Assembly: GCF_004365175.1 (NCBI RefSeq)
Contig: NZ_SOCE01000001.1
Location: 5,799,098 to 5,863,097 of the forward strand
Reading direction: 5' to 3'
From: Kribbella voronezhensis
GTDB lineage: Bacteria; Actinomycetota; Actinomycetes; Propionibacteriales; Kribbellaceae
Length of the DNA stretch: 64,000 bases
Part shown: one piece after another, positions 8,664-17,100 of the stretch
Numbering within the stretch: position 1 is the stretch's first letter
Layout of the letters: every line of letters begins with the position of its first letter
Notes under the pieces: model-generated
Seen by the model: the letters and a program-made list of their open reading frames with translations, nothing else
Told to the model about the DNA's origin: nothing
Database searches by the model: none
Translations under genes and position numbers: made by a program

Positions 8664-10075
8664 GTCGCTAGCCTGCCTCGGATCAGATCGCCGTACCAAT
8701 ACGCGCTGCTCTTCGGGGTGCGTGTCTGTGTCTCGTAGTCGACATAGACCAGGCCGAAGCGCCGCGAGTATCCCCAGGACCACTCGAAATTGTCGAACAG
8801 CGACCAGCAGAAGTAGCCGCGCAGCGGCACCCCGGCGTCGATCGCCGCCTGACAGGCCCGCAGGTGACCGTCCAGGTAGCTGATCCGGTCGGGATCGCGG
8901 ACCAGCCCGTCCGGATCCGGTACGTCGGCGAAGGCGGCGCCGTTCTCGGTGACGTACAGCGGCACCGGCGGGTACTCCACGGAAACGCGCTCCAGGACGC
9001 TGGTCAGCCCTTCGGCGTGGATCTCCCAGCCCATCGCGGTGACCGGCAAATCACCCTTGGAGAAGCCCACGTGCTCGCTGCCGGGCCAAGGCGAGGCGCC
9101 GCTACCGGCCGCACCGCCGTGCCCGTCGTCGCCGTTGCCTGCCTCACCAGTGACCACGTGCCGGCTGTAGTAGTTCACGCCCAGCATGTCGAGCGGGGTC
9201 GAGATGACCGACAGGTCTCCGTCGTGGACGTGCGAGAAGTCGGTCACCGCGGCGAGATCGGCCACCACGTCGGCCGGGTAGGACCCGAGCAGGACCGGGT
9301 CGAGGAAGAAGCGGTTCTGCAGCCCGTCGATCCGGCGGGCGGCGTCGACGTCGATCTCCCGCTCGCTCACCGGCACGACGTCGTACAGGTTGATCGTCAC
9401 GCCGACCTGGTGACCGCCGGATCGAAGCAGACCCGCGGCCAGGCCGTGTCCGAGCATCAGGTGATGCCCCGCCCGAACCGCCGCCGCCGGATCCTGGCGA
9501 CCTGGTGCGTGCACACCCGAGCCGTACCCGAGGAAGGCTGAACACCACGGCTCGTTCAACGTGGTCCACTGCCGGACCCGATCACCCAGTACTGCGCTGA
9601 TCGCGCCGGCGTAATCGGCGAACCGCTCCGCCGTGTCCCGCTCCGGCCAGCCGCCGGCGTCCTCCAGCGGCTGCGGCAGGTCCCAGTGGTACAGGGTCGG
9701 CCACGGCTCGATCCCGGCGGCCAGCAGTTCGTCGATCAGCCGCGAGTAGAAGTCGACACCGGCCTGGTTGAGCGCGCCGCGACCGTTCGGCTGGACCCGC
9801 GGCCAGGCGATCGAGAACCGGTACGCCTGCAGGCCGAGGTCGGACATCAAGGCGACGTCCTCGCGGTACCGCTGGTAGTGCTCGATCGCCACGTCGCCGG
9901 TCTCGCCGCCGAGGACCCGGCCGGGCGTGTGCGAGAAGGTGTCCCAGATCGAGGGGCCGCGGCCGTCGGCGGTCGCCGCGCCCTCCACCTGGTAGGCGGC
10001 CGTGGCGGCGCCGAAAAGGAACCCGGGGGGCAGCTGCAGGCCGGTACCGGGCTCGGTCTGGCTCTCCGTTGTCAC
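8660..10075 (-). CDS. bglC: GH1 beta-glucosidase (BglC-like)
   Basis: A 471-residue glycoside hydrolase family 1 enzyme, typical length for the family. The N-terminus has LPPGFLFGAATAAYQVEGA; the acid/base glutamate lies in TTLNEPWCSAF; the nucleophile glutamate lies in LYVTENGAAF; and the C-terminal substrate-binding region SLFDNFEWSWGYSRRFGLVYVDY is intact. No signal peptide is seen, so it should act in the cytosol and hydrolyse imported cellobiose or short cello-oligosaccharides to glucose. GTG10075 overlaps the stop of the upstream permease (GTGA). Its place between the cellobiose-type permeases and the LacI gene supports substrate assignment; other beta-glucosides cannot be excluded. Confidence 0.92.
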   Translation of the reverse strand: MTTESQTEPGTGLQLPPGFLFGAATAAYQVEGAATADGRGPSIWDTFSHTPGRVLGGETGDVAIEHYQRYREDVALMSDLGLQAYRFSIAWPRVQPNGRGALNQAGVDFYSRLIDELLAAGIEPWPTLYHWDLPQPLEDAGGWPERDTAERFADYAGAISAVLGDRVRQWTTLNEPWCSAFLGYGSGVHAPGRQDPAAAVRAGHHLMLGHGLAAGLLRSGGHQVGVTINLYDVVPVSEREIDVDAARRIDGLQNRFFLDPVLLGSYPADVVADLAAVTDFSHVHDGDLSVISTPLDMLGVNYYSRHVVTGEAGNGDDGHGGAAGSGASPWPGSEHVGFSKGDLPVTAMGWEIHAEGLTSVLERVSVEYPPVPLYVTENGAAFADVPDPDGLVRDPDRISYLDGHLRACQAAIDAGVPLRGYFCWSLFDNFEWSWGYSRRFGLVYVDYETQTRTPKSSAYWYGDLIRGRLAT

Positions 10076-10923
10076 GACTTGATCGAACCTTCCATGATGC
10101 CGCCGATGATCTGGCGTCCGAACAGAATGAATACTGCGAACAATGGCAGCGTAGCCAAGGCCGTCGCAGCGAAGACCTGGGCGTAGTCGGTGTAGTACGC
10201 CGTCGCCAGCAGGCTGAGCGACAGCTGGACCGTCGGGGTGTTCGCGTCGAGGACGGCGTACGGCCAGATGAACTCGTTCCAGGTCTGCATGAAGGTGAGC
10301 AGACCGAGGACGGCCGCGGCGGGCCGCAGTACCGGCAGGACGACGTTCCAGTAGATCCGGAAGGTCGAGCAGCCGTCCACCCGGGCGGCCTCGACGAGTT
10401 CGTCGGAGATCGCCTCGGAGGCGTACTGGCGCATCATGAAGACACCGAAACCGCTGACCAGGAACGGCACGATCACCGCCTGCAGATGGCCGTTCCAGCC
10501 GATCTTCACCATCAGCATGTAGAGCGGGATCAGGCCGAGCTGGACCGGGACCATCATCGTGCCGATGATCACCAGCAGCATGCCGTTGCGGCCGCGGAAC
10601 CGCAGCTTGGCGAACGCGAACCCGGCCAGCGTGGAGAAGAACACCACCGACAGGGTCACCACGCTGGACACGACCAGCGAGTTCACCAGCCCGTACGCGA
10701 ACGCGGCGTGCTCGTTGGCGAACACCCGGCCGACGTTGTCGGCGAGTGCGGCGCCGGGCAGCAACGGCGGCGGTACGTCGTTGATCACGTCGTTGGACCG
10801 GGTGGCCACGACGAACATCCAGTAGATCGGGAACAGCGAGGTGACACAGCCGACGATCAGCGCGATGTACGTCGCCGGGCTGGTGCGCCACAACCGCACG
10901 GAGGCGGCCTTCATCGTGCTCAT
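10072..10923 (-). CDS. cebG: Sugar ABC transporter permease, MalG/CebG type
   Basis: A 283-residue inner-membrane permease with about six transmembrane segments, the first at IALIVGCVTSLFPIYWMFVV. The cytoplasmic EAA loop that contacts the ATPase reads EAARVDGCSTFRIYWNVVLPVLRPA (about residues 170-195). It should pair with the upstream permease as the second half of a CUT1-family sugar importer. No ATPase gene is in this operon; such actinobacterial systems commonly use a shared ATPase (MsiK) encoded elsewhere, and that is inferred here. Start and stop overlap both neighbours by four bases, showing tight coupling. Confidence 0.88.
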   Translation of the reverse strand: MSTMKAASVRLWRTSPATYIALIVGCVTSLFPIYWMFVVATRSNDVINDVPPPLLPGAALADNVGRVFANEHAAFAYGLVNSLVVSSVVTLSVVFFSTLAGFAFAKLRFRGRNGMLLVIIGTMMVPVQLGLIPLYMLMVKIGWNGHLQAVIVPFLVSGFGVFMMRQYASEAISDELVEAARVDGCSTFRIYWNVVLPVLRPAAAVLGLLTFMQTWNEFIWPYAVLDANTPTVQLSLSLLATAYYTDYAQVFAATALATLPLFAVFILFGRQIIGGIMEGSIKS

Positions 10924-11873
10924 CGGGCGGCCCTCCGGACGATCAGCAGGTTGATCAGCGAGAAGATCACGATCAGGCCGAACAGCGCCCAGGCGATCGC
11001 GGCACCGTAGCCGTACTGGAAGCGCTGGAACGCCGTCTCGTACATGTACATCGTGACCGTCTGGAACTGCCCGAGCGTGCCACCGAGCATCCGGCCGTTG
11101 CCGAAGATCACCGGCTCGGTGAACAACTGCAGGCCGCCGATCGTGGAGATGATCACGGTGAACACCAGCGTCGGGCGCAGTTGCGGCACGGTGATCCGCC
11201 AGAACTGCTGCCAGGGCGCCGCGCCGTCCAGCGAGGCGGCCTCGAACAGTTCCTTCGGGATCGCCTGCATCGCGCCGAGCAGGATCAGCGTGTTGTACCC
11301 GGTCCAGCGCCAGTCGACCATCGTGGCGATCGCGATCCAGCTGGACCAGGTGTTGGCCTGCCAGTCGACCGCGTCCAGGCCGAGCCTGGTGATCACGTAG
11401 TTGACCAGGCCGACGTCGCGGGCGAACAGCTGGCCGAAGACGATGCCGACGGCGGCCACCGAGGTGACGTTGGGGATCAGCACGCCCATCCGGAAGAAGG
11501 TGCGGGCGCGGATCTTGCGGTTCAGCAGGTTCGCCATCCCCAGCGCCATCAGCAACTGCGGGACGGTGGCGATGACGAAGATGCCGACCGTGTTCTTCAG
11601 CGCGTTCCAGAAGTCCGGGTCGGCGAACAGCGCGGTGTAGTTGTCGAAACCGACGAACGTGTGGTCACCGATCAGGTGCCAGTCGTGCAGCGACACCCAG
11701 CCGGTGTAGATCAGCGGGAACGCCCCGAAGATCGCGAACAGGACGAAGAACGGCGCGATGAAGAAGTACGGCGCGAACCTCATGTCCGCGCGAGTCAGCC
11801 GGGAGCGCCAAGGATCCCGGGCGTCGGCGGCACGCGCTGCCGCCGACGCCCGGACGACGCTGGAAGAGGTCAC
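10920..11873 (-). CDS. cebF: Sugar ABC transporter permease, MalF/CebF type
   Basis: A 317-residue permease. GTG11873 overlaps the stop of the binding-protein gene (GTGA), which decides the start; the open frame continues far upstream but only as a shadow. A cytosolic N-terminal tail (VTSSSVVRASAAARAADARD) precedes the first membrane segment (YFFIAPFFVLFAIFGAFPLIY). The EAA loop reads ELFEAASLDGAAPWQQFWRITVPQLRPT. It forms the importer channel with the adjacent MalG-type permease, for the sugar delivered by the lipoprotein encoded upstream. Confidence 0.88.
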   Translation of the reverse strand: MTSSSVVRASAAARAADARDPWRSRLTRADMRFAPYFFIAPFFVLFAIFGAFPLIYTGWVSLHDWHLIGDHTFVGFDNYTALFADPDFWNALKNTVGIFVIATVPQLLMALGMANLLNRKIRARTFFRMGVLIPNVTSVAAVGIVFGQLFARDVGLVNYVITRLGLDAVDWQANTWSSWIAIATMVDWRWTGYNTLILLGAMQAIPKELFEAASLDGAAPWQQFWRITVPQLRPTLVFTVIISTIGGLQLFTEPVIFGNGRMLGGTLGQFQTVTMYMYETAFQRFQYGYGAAIAWALFGLIVIFSLINLLIVRRAAR

Positions 11874-13168
11874 TTCGCCTCTTTGACAGCGCTCTTCAGA
11901 GCCTGCTGCCATGCCTTGTCGGGGGTGAGCTTGCCCTGCTCGACGGCCTGCAGCGCGGGCTCGAAGGCACGCTCCTTGACCGCCTGGTGCTTCGGGCCGA
12001 GCACGATCGGCTTCAGCGACTTGGCGCCGGTACCGAAGATCTTGCCGACCGGGGCGTTGGAGAAGTAGTCGTTGGTCAGCGCCAGGAACGCCGGGTCGTC
12101 CAGTGCCTTCGGCGACGACGGCAGCGGTCCGGCCTCCTTGAACGCGGCCACCTGGCCCTCGGGCGAGGTCAGGAACTTGGCCAGCTCGTAGGCCTCCTTC
12201 GGGTGCTTGCTCTGGGTCGGTACCGCGAGCCACGAACCGCCCCAGTTGCCGCCGCCACCAGGCACCGAGGCAACGTCCCACTTGCCGGCGTTGGCCGGGC
12301 CGGAGTTGGTCTTGATGATGCCGAGCATCCAGGACGGGCACATGGTGACCGCGAAGCTGCCGTTCTTGAAGCCGGCCTCCCAGTCCTTCGACCAGGTCGG
12401 GACCTTGGCGCTGACGCCTTCGGAGACCATCTTCATCGAGGTCTCCCACGACTGCCGCACGACCGGGTTCGAGTCGGCGATCAGCTTGTTGTCGCGGTCG
12501 TAGAAGTTGGTGTCACCGGCCTGCGACAGCATCGCCGAGAAGCTGGTGGTGACCGAGTCGACGAAGCCCTTGGCGCCGGTCTTGGCGGCGGTGAACCTCT
12601 TGCCGGTGGCGATGAACTCGTCCCAGCCCGGCCACAGCTTCGACACCGCGTCGCGGTCGGTGGGCAGGCCCGCCTTGGCGAACAGGTCCTTGCGGTAGCA
12701 GACGGCCAGACCGCCGACGTCGGTACCGAGCCCGATCAGCGGCCCGTCGGCGCCGACCCGGCCGAGGTCCCACTTCCACGGCAGGAAGTTGGGCTGCAGG
12801 TCGGCCGCGCCCTGGTCGAGCAGGTTGACGAAGTTCTGCGGCTGGGTCTTGAACTCGTTGAGGATCCCCTCCTCGAGCGCCACCACGTCCCCGGCGCCGG
12901 TGCCGGCGGCCAGGTACTGGGTCAGCTTCGGCTTGTAGTCGTCGAGCTTCTGCACGCTGCGCAGTTCGACCTTCACGTTCGGGTGTTCCTGCTGGTACTG
13001 CGCGACCAGCGCCTTGTAACCGAAGTCGCCGAAGGTGTCGACCACCAACTTGACCTGACCGTCCGCCGCCGGCTTGGCGTCGTCGGCGTTCTTGCTGCAT
13101 GCCCCGACCATGCCCAGGGCTGTCACGGCAGCCACCGTGACCGCCAGGAACCGCTTCGTCTGGCTCAT
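11870..13168 (-). CDS. cebE: Sugar-binding lipoprotein, CebE type
   Basis: A 432-residue extracellular solute-binding protein and first gene of the operon. The N-terminus has a basic stretch, a hydrophobic core and lipobox VGAC, so the mature protein should be anchored outside the membrane through Cys25. The middle and C-terminus match the family 1 sugar-binding fold (for example GGGGNWGGSWLAVPTQSKHPKEAYELAKFLTSPEGQ). ATG13168 is preceded by AGGAGGGG, a strong ribosome site. The cello-oligosaccharide assignment rests on the CebR-type operators and the linked GH1 enzyme, not on residues of the binding site. Confidence 0.83.
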   Translation of the reverse strand: MSQTKRFLAVTVAAVTALGMVGACSKNADDAKPAADGQVKLVVDTFGDFGYKALVAQYQQEHPNVKVELRSVQKLDDYKPKLTQYLAAGTGAGDVVALEEGILNEFKTQPQNFVNLLDQGAADLQPNFLPWKWDLGRVGADGPLIGLGTDVGGLAVCYRKDLFAKAGLPTDRDAVSKLWPGWDEFIATGKRFTAAKTGAKGFVDSVTTSFSAMLSQAGDTNFYDRDNKLIADSNPVVRQSWETSMKMVSEGVSAKVPTWSKDWEAGFKNGSFAVTMCPSWMLGIIKTNSGPANAGKWDVASVPGGGGNWGGSWLAVPTQSKHPKEAYELAKFLTSPEGQVAAFKEAGPLPSSPKALDDPAFLALTNDYFSNAPVGKIFGTGAKSLKPIVLGPKHQAVKERAFEPALQAVEQGKLTPDKAWQQALKSAVKEAK

Positions 13169-13203
13169 CGCCTGACCCCTCCTAGTGATTTTCGGCACTC
13201 CAT

Positions 13204-13219
13204 TTGGGAGCGCTCCCAA
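13204..13219. promoter_or_regulatory. CebR-type LacI operator, perfect palindrome
   Basis: TTGGGAGCGCTCCCAA is a perfect 16-base palindrome containing the known Streptomyces CebR site TGGGAGCGCTCCCA. It lies just downstream of the -10 box of the minus-strand operon promoter, so bound repressor would block initiation. Confidence 0.88.
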
Positions 13220-13220
13220 G

Positions 13221-13249
13221 AGCATCAGGGCAGTCGGAAAGGCTGTCAA
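13221..13249 (-). promoter_or_regulatory. Promoter of the cellobiose-type operon
   Basis: On the minus strand TTGACA (13249-13244), a 17-base spacer and GATGCT (13226-13221) form a good housekeeping-type promoter. It is flanked by two LacI operators. Confidence 0.65.
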
Positions 13250-13257
13250 GAGTTCAG

Positions 13258-13271
13258 TGGGAGCGTTCCCA
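13258..13271. promoter_or_regulatory. Second CebR-type operator, one mismatch
   Basis: TGGGAGCGTTCCCA differs at one base from the perfect CebR site. It lies upstream of the -35 box of the operon promoter and also upstream of the divergent PPOX gene, so it could serve looping or control of both directions. Confidence 0.72.
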
Positions 13272-13308
13272 AATCGAGTCCAAACTCGTGGTTGTCTACG
13301 ATCGGTCC

Positions 13309-13704
13309 GTGCAACAGCCCCTGAGCGAGCGGTCCGGTGAGTTCGTCGACTTCTGGACCGAACGGCGGCTGGCAGTGCTCAGTACGGTCCGCGCGGACGG
13401 CACCGTGCACGCCGTGATGGTGGGCGTAACGCTCGACCCGAAAACCGGCATCGCGCGCGTGATCTGTTCGGGCAGTTCGCACAAGGCTCGCCAGATCAAG
13501 GCGATGGGAGAGGCCTCGGTCGCCGTCACCCAGGTCGAAGGCGGGATGTGGTCGACGCTGGAGGGCCGGGCGGTGGTGAGCGAAGATCCCGAGCGGGTCG
13601 CCGACGCCGTCCGCCGGTACGCCGAGCGCTACCGCCAGCCGCGCGAGAATCCGCAGCGCGTGGTCATCGAGATCACCGTCACCAAGGTGCTCGGCCGTGT
13701 CTGA
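13309..13704 (+). CDS. PPOX-class flavin/F420-dependent oxidoreductase family protein
   Basis: About 131 residues, the usual length of small split-barrel flavin/F420-binding proteins (pyridoxamine-phosphate-oxidase-like). Family features are FVDFWTERRLAVLSTVRADGTVHAVMVGVTLD near the start and ARVICSGSSHKARQIKAMGEASVAVTQVEGG in the middle. The frame is open further upstream through the operator region; GTG13309 is chosen because it begins just before the first conserved helix, while GTG13288 is an in-frame alternative. The substrate is unknown. Its stop overlaps the start of cobL by eight bases, so it is probably co-transcribed with the cobalamin genes, and its promoter must lie in the LacI-operator region. 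Confidence 0.75.
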   Translation: MQQPLSERSGEFVDFWTERRLAVLSTVRADGTVHAVMVGVTLDPKTGIARVICSGSSHKARQIKAMGEASVAVTQVEGGMWSTLEGRAVVSEDPERVADAVRRYAERYRQPRENPQRVVIEITVTKVLGRV

Positions 13705-14884
13705 CCTGACCGTCGTCGGAATCGGAGCCGATGGCTGGGACGGGCTCGCGCCGATCGCTCGCGCGGAGATCGCCGAGGCCGAGGTGCTGATGGGCAGTGC
13801 CCGTCAGCTCGCGCTCGTCCCGGACGGCAAGGCGGAGCAGGTCGCCTGGCCGTCCCCGTTGTCCGAGTCCCTGCCGGGGTTGCTCCAGGCTCACCGCGGT
13901 CGGCGCATCTGTGTGCTGGCAAGCGGCGACCCCACCTTCCACGGCATCGGTACGACGCTCACAAGGCTGCTCGGTGCGGACGCGGTGAAGGTGATCCCGC
14001 ATCCTTCGAGCGTCTCGCTGGCCTGTGCGCGACTCGGCTGGCCGCAGGACCAGGTCCAGGTGATCAGCCTGGTCGGGCATCCGCTCGAACTGGTGCACTC
14101 GCACATCCAGCCCGGCCGGCGACTCGTAGTACTGAGTTGGGGTGCGCATACTCCGGCCGAGGTCGCGGAGGCGCTGACCGATCGCGGGTACGGCGGGAGC
14201 CGGTTCACCGTGCTGGAGCAGTTGGGGTCGTCCGACGAGCGGGTCCGGACGACGAAGGCCGCGGAGTGGGCCGGTGAGGTGGACGCGCTCAACGTGATCG
14301 GGATCGAATGCGAGAACGGGCCGGTGTTGTCGACGGCTCCCGGGCTGCCTGACTCGGCGTACGAGAGTGACGGGCAGTTGACGAAGCGGGAGGTCCGCGC
14401 GGTGACGTTGTCGCGGCTCGCGCCCGTGCCCGGGCAGTTGCTGTGGGACGTGGGCGGCGGGGCGGGAAGTATTGCGATCGAGTGGTCGCGGCATCACCCG
14501 AGTTGCCGCGCGGTCGCGATCGAGCGGGATCCGGAGCGCGCCGAGCGGTTGGAGCGGAACGCGGCGACGCTGGGCGTCGTAGTACGGACTGTTGTCGGCA
14601 AGGCGCCAGAAGCGCTGGCCGAACTGGAGTCGCCGGATGCGGTGTTCGTCGGTGGCGGAGCGACCGCGCCGGGGATGATCGAGACCTGCTGGGAGGCGCT
14701 GAAGCCGGGCGGGCGGCTGGTCGTCAACGGGGTGACGCTGGAGACCGAGGCGCTCATCGCCCGCTGGTACGCCGAACTGGGCGGCGACCTCGTCCGCCTC
14801 GATGTCCAGCGGGCCTCGCCGGTCGGCGGGATGACCGGCTGGCGCCCCGCGATGCCCGTCACGATCTGGAGTCTCACCAAATGA
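13697..14884 (+). CDS. cobL: Precorrin-6Y C5,15-methyltransferase (decarboxylating), CbiE-CbiT fusion
   Basis: A 395-residue two-domain enzyme of the aerobic cobalamin pathway. It adds methyl groups at C5 and C15 of precorrin-6Y and removes the C12 acetate carboxyl to give precorrin-8X. The N-terminal half (about 1-200) is a tetrapyrrole methylase (LTVVGIGADGWDGL, then CVLASGDPTFHGIG). The C-terminal half (about 205-395) is a class I methyltransferase with SAM motif WDVGGGAGSIAIEW and PDAVFVGGGATAPG. GTG13697 overlaps the previous gene. The next gene starts inside its stop (ATGA). Sequence signatures are clear. Confidence 0.93.
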   Translation: MSDLTVVGIGADGWDGLAPIARAEIAEAEVLMGSARQLALVPDGKAEQVAWPSPLSESLPGLLQAHRGRRICVLASGDPTFHGIGTTLTRLLGADAVKVIPHPSSVSLACARLGWPQDQVQVISLVGHPLELVHSHIQPGRRLVVLSWGAHTPAEVAEALTDRGYGGSRFTVLEQLGSSDERVRTTKAAEWAGEVDALNVIGIECENGPVLSTAPGLPDSAYESDGQLTKREVRAVTLSRLAPVPGQLLWDVGGGAGSIAIEWSRHHPSCRAVAIERDPERAERLERNAATLGVVVRTVVGKAPEALAELESPDAVFVGGGATAPGMIETCWEALKPGGRLVVNGVTLETEALIARWYAELGGDLVRLDVQRASPVGGMTGWRPAMPVTIWSLTK

Positions 14885-15621
14885 CCGTCCACTTCATCGG
14901 TGCCGGGCCGGGAGCGGCCGACCTCATCACCGTTCGCGGGCGCGACCTGATCGCGTCCTCACCCGTCTGCCTGTACGCCGGTGCGCTCGTCCCCGTCGAA
15001 CTCCTCGACCACTGCCCGCCGGCGGCTCGCAAGATCGACACCGCCAACCTCGACCTCGACGAGATCCTGGCCGAACTCACCAAGGCCCACGAGGCAGACC
15101 TCGACGTCGCCCGCCTGCACTCCGGCGACCCGTCCGTCTTCAGCGCCATGGCCGAGCAGATGCGCCGCCTGGATGCCCTGGGGATCCCGTACGACGTGAC
15201 GCCCGGTGTACCGGCGTACGCCGCGGCCGCCGCCTCGCTGCGGCGCGAACTCACCGTGCCCGAGGTCGGCCAGACGGTCATCCTCACCCGGATCGCCGCG
15301 CGGGCGACCGCGATGCCACCCGGCGAAGATCTCGCGACGCTCGGGGCGAGCCGCGGGACGATCGTCCTCCACCTCGCGGTCCAGCACATCGAGCGCCTCG
15401 TCGACGAACTCACCCCCAATTACGGCTCCGACTGCCCGGCCGCGGTCGTCGCTCGCGCCTCCCGTGACGACGAGGTGATCCTCCGCGGCACGCTGGAAAC
15501 CATTGCCGCCCAGGTTCGCGAGGCCGGCATCCGTCGGACGGCGGTCGTCATCGTCGGCCAGGTCCTTGCCGCCGACAACTTTCCCGACTCCCACCTCTAC
15601 TCGACCACCCGGCAACGGTGA
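14881..15621 (+). CDS. cobM: Precorrin-4 C11-methyltransferase
   Basis: A 246-residue tetrapyrrole methylase that uses SAM to methylate C11 of precorrin-4, giving precorrin-5. It has the family N-terminus MTVHFIGAGPGAADLITVRGRDLI, the CobM-typical VCLYAGALVP, the loop LHSGDPSVFSAMAEQ and the motif YDVTPGVPAYAAAAASL. ATG14881 overlaps the TGA of cobL, which fixes the start; the frame is open further upstream only as shadow. The 3' end overlaps the GTG of cobK, so the three cobalamin genes form one coupled unit. Confidence 0.94.
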   Translation: MTVHFIGAGPGAADLITVRGRDLIASSPVCLYAGALVPVELLDHCPPAARKIDTANLDLDEILAELTKAHEADLDVARLHSGDPSVFSAMAEQMRRLDALGIPYDVTPGVPAYAAAAASLRRELTVPEVGQTVILTRIAARATAMPPGEDLATLGASRGTIVLHLAVQHIERLVDELTPNYGSDCPAAVVARASRDDEVILRGTLETIAAQVREAGIRRTAVVIVGQVLAADNFPDSHLYSTTRQR

Positions 15622-16424
15622 AGATCCTGCTGCTCGGGGGGACCGGGGAGGCGCGCCGGCTGGCAGAGCTGCTTGCGAGGGAGCCGGGCCTTTCGGTCGT
15701 GTCGTCGCTCGCCGGCCGAACCACCGAGGCCCGGCTGCCGGAAGGAGCCGTACGCCAGGGTGGCTTCGGCGGCGTCGCTGGTCTCGTCGACTGGGTGAAG
15801 GCCCACGAGATCGATGTCGTGGTGGACGCGACGCATCCGTTCGCGGCGACGATGACCGAGCACGCGGCCGAGGCGGCACGGCTGGCGGGTGTGGAGTTGC
15901 TCGTACTACGGCGCGCGGGTTGGCGCGAGCAGGCCGGTGACCGGTGGGCCTGGGTCGACACGCCGGAGGAAGCCGCCCGGATCTTGCCAGGGCTGGGAAA
16001 GCGCGCATTCGTGACAATCGGCCGTCAGGGCCTCCACGCCTTCGCCGCAGCCGCGGTGCCTCCGGAGGAGACTTCCGAGCGGGACGCGGCCGCTCCCGAT
16101 CGCGCTGCCGAGGCCGGCGCGAGTGCGGGAGTGTGGATGCTGGCGCGCTGTGTGGACCCGCCGGAGCCGGTGCCGTCGTGGTGCGAGGTGGTGCTCGATC
16201 GCGGGCCTTACGCCGTACAAGATGAGCTGGAACTGCTGCGGGACCGGCGGATCGACGTACTGGTGACCAAGGACAGCGGTGGGCCGATGACCTCGGCCAA
16301 ACTGGAGGCGGCCCGGGCGCTGGGGATCCCCGTGGTGGTGATCAGGCGGCCGCCGCTGCCCGCCGGGGTGACCGCGGTCGAGACGGTCGACCAGGTCGTC
16401 GGCCGGCTGACGGACCGTCGGTAG
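15618..16424 (+). CDS. cobK: Precorrin-6A reductase
   Basis: A 268-residue NADPH-dependent reductase converting precorrin-6A to precorrin-6B (dihydro form). The Rossmann-like N-terminus KILLLGGTGEARRLAELLA, the central VDATHPFAATMTEHAAEAA and the C-terminal VLVTKDSGGPMTSAKLEAARALGIPVVVIRRP are diagnostic of CobK/CbiJ. GTG15618 overlaps the cobM stop. An acidic, alanine-rich insert lies near residues 145-170 (ETSERDAAAPDRAAEAGAS) and looks like a lineage-specific loop. Other cobalamin genes are not in the window. Confidence 0.92.
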   Translation: MKILLLGGTGEARRLAELLAREPGLSVVSSLAGRTTEARLPEGAVRQGGFGGVAGLVDWVKAHEIDVVVDATHPFAATMTEHAAEAARLAGVELLVLRRAGWREQAGDRWAWVDTPEEAARILPGLGKRAFVTIGRQGLHAFAAAAVPPEETSERDAAAPDRAAEAGASAGVWMLARCVDPPEPVPSWCEVVLDRGPYAVQDELELLRDRRIDVLVTKDSGGPMTSAKLEAARALGIPVVVIRRPPLPAGVTAVETVDQVVGRLTDRR

Positions 16425-16437
16425 ACTCCGGATCCTT

Positions 16438-17100
16438 ATGGGAATCCAGATCGCGCCGAGCATCCTGACCGCCGACTTCGCGCACCTCGCCGACGAGGCC
16501 AAGGCCGTCTCCGACGCCGAGTGGCTGCACGTCGACGTGATGGACAACCACTTCGTCCCGAACCTCACCCTCGGGATGCCGGTCGTCGAGGCGCTCGCGA
16601 AGGCGGCCGAGCAGCCGCTCGACTGCCACCTGATGATCGAGGACCCGGACCGCTGGGCGCCGGGGTACGTCGAGGCGGGCGCGTCCAGCGTCACCTTCCA
16701 CGTCGAGGCCTGCCGGGCGCCGATCCGGACCGCCCGGGAGATCCGGGCCAAGGGTGCCCGCGCGGCGATGGCGCTGCGGCCGGCCACCCCGATCGAGCCG
16801 TACGAGGACATGCTCGCCGAGTTGGACATGGTGCTGCTGATGACGGTCGAGCCGGGCTTCGGCGGCCAGAAGTTCCTCGACGTCGTGCTGCCGAAGATCC
16901 GCCGGACCCGTGACCTGGTCACCAAGCACGGCCTCGACATCTGGATCGAGATCGACGGCGGCGTCTCGGCCGAAACCATCGAACGCTGCGCCGAAGCCGG
17001 CGCCGACGTCTTCGTCGCCGGTTCCGCGGTCTACTCCGCCGACAACCCCAACGAGATGGTCAACCACCTCCGCACCCTAGCCGAGGCGGCGACCGCATGA
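16438..17100 (+). CDS. rpe: Ribulose-phosphate 3-epimerase
   Basis: A 220-residue TIM-barrel enzyme interconverting ribulose 5-phosphate and xylulose 5-phosphate in the pentose phosphate pathway. It shows IAPSILTADFAHLADE, the metal-binding HVDVMDNHFVPNLTLG, DCHLMIEDPDRW, TVEPGFGGQKF and the phosphate-binding end IEIDGGVSAETIERCAEAGADVFVAGSAVY. A TAGACT -10 box at 16422-16427, overlapping the cobK stop codon, lies ten bases before ATG16438, so the gene may have its own nearly leaderless promoter. Its stop overlaps the next gene by four bases. Confidence 0.96.
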   Translation: MGIQIAPSILTADFAHLADEAKAVSDAEWLHVDVMDNHFVPNLTLGMPVVEALAKAAEQPLDCHLMIEDPDRWAPGYVEAGASSVTFHVEACRAPIRTAREIRAKGARAAMALRPATPIEPYEDMLAELDMVLLMTVEPGFGGQKFLDVVLPKIRRTRDLVTKHGLDIWIEIDGGVSAETIERCAEAGADVFVAGSAVYSADNPNEMVNHLRTLAEAATA

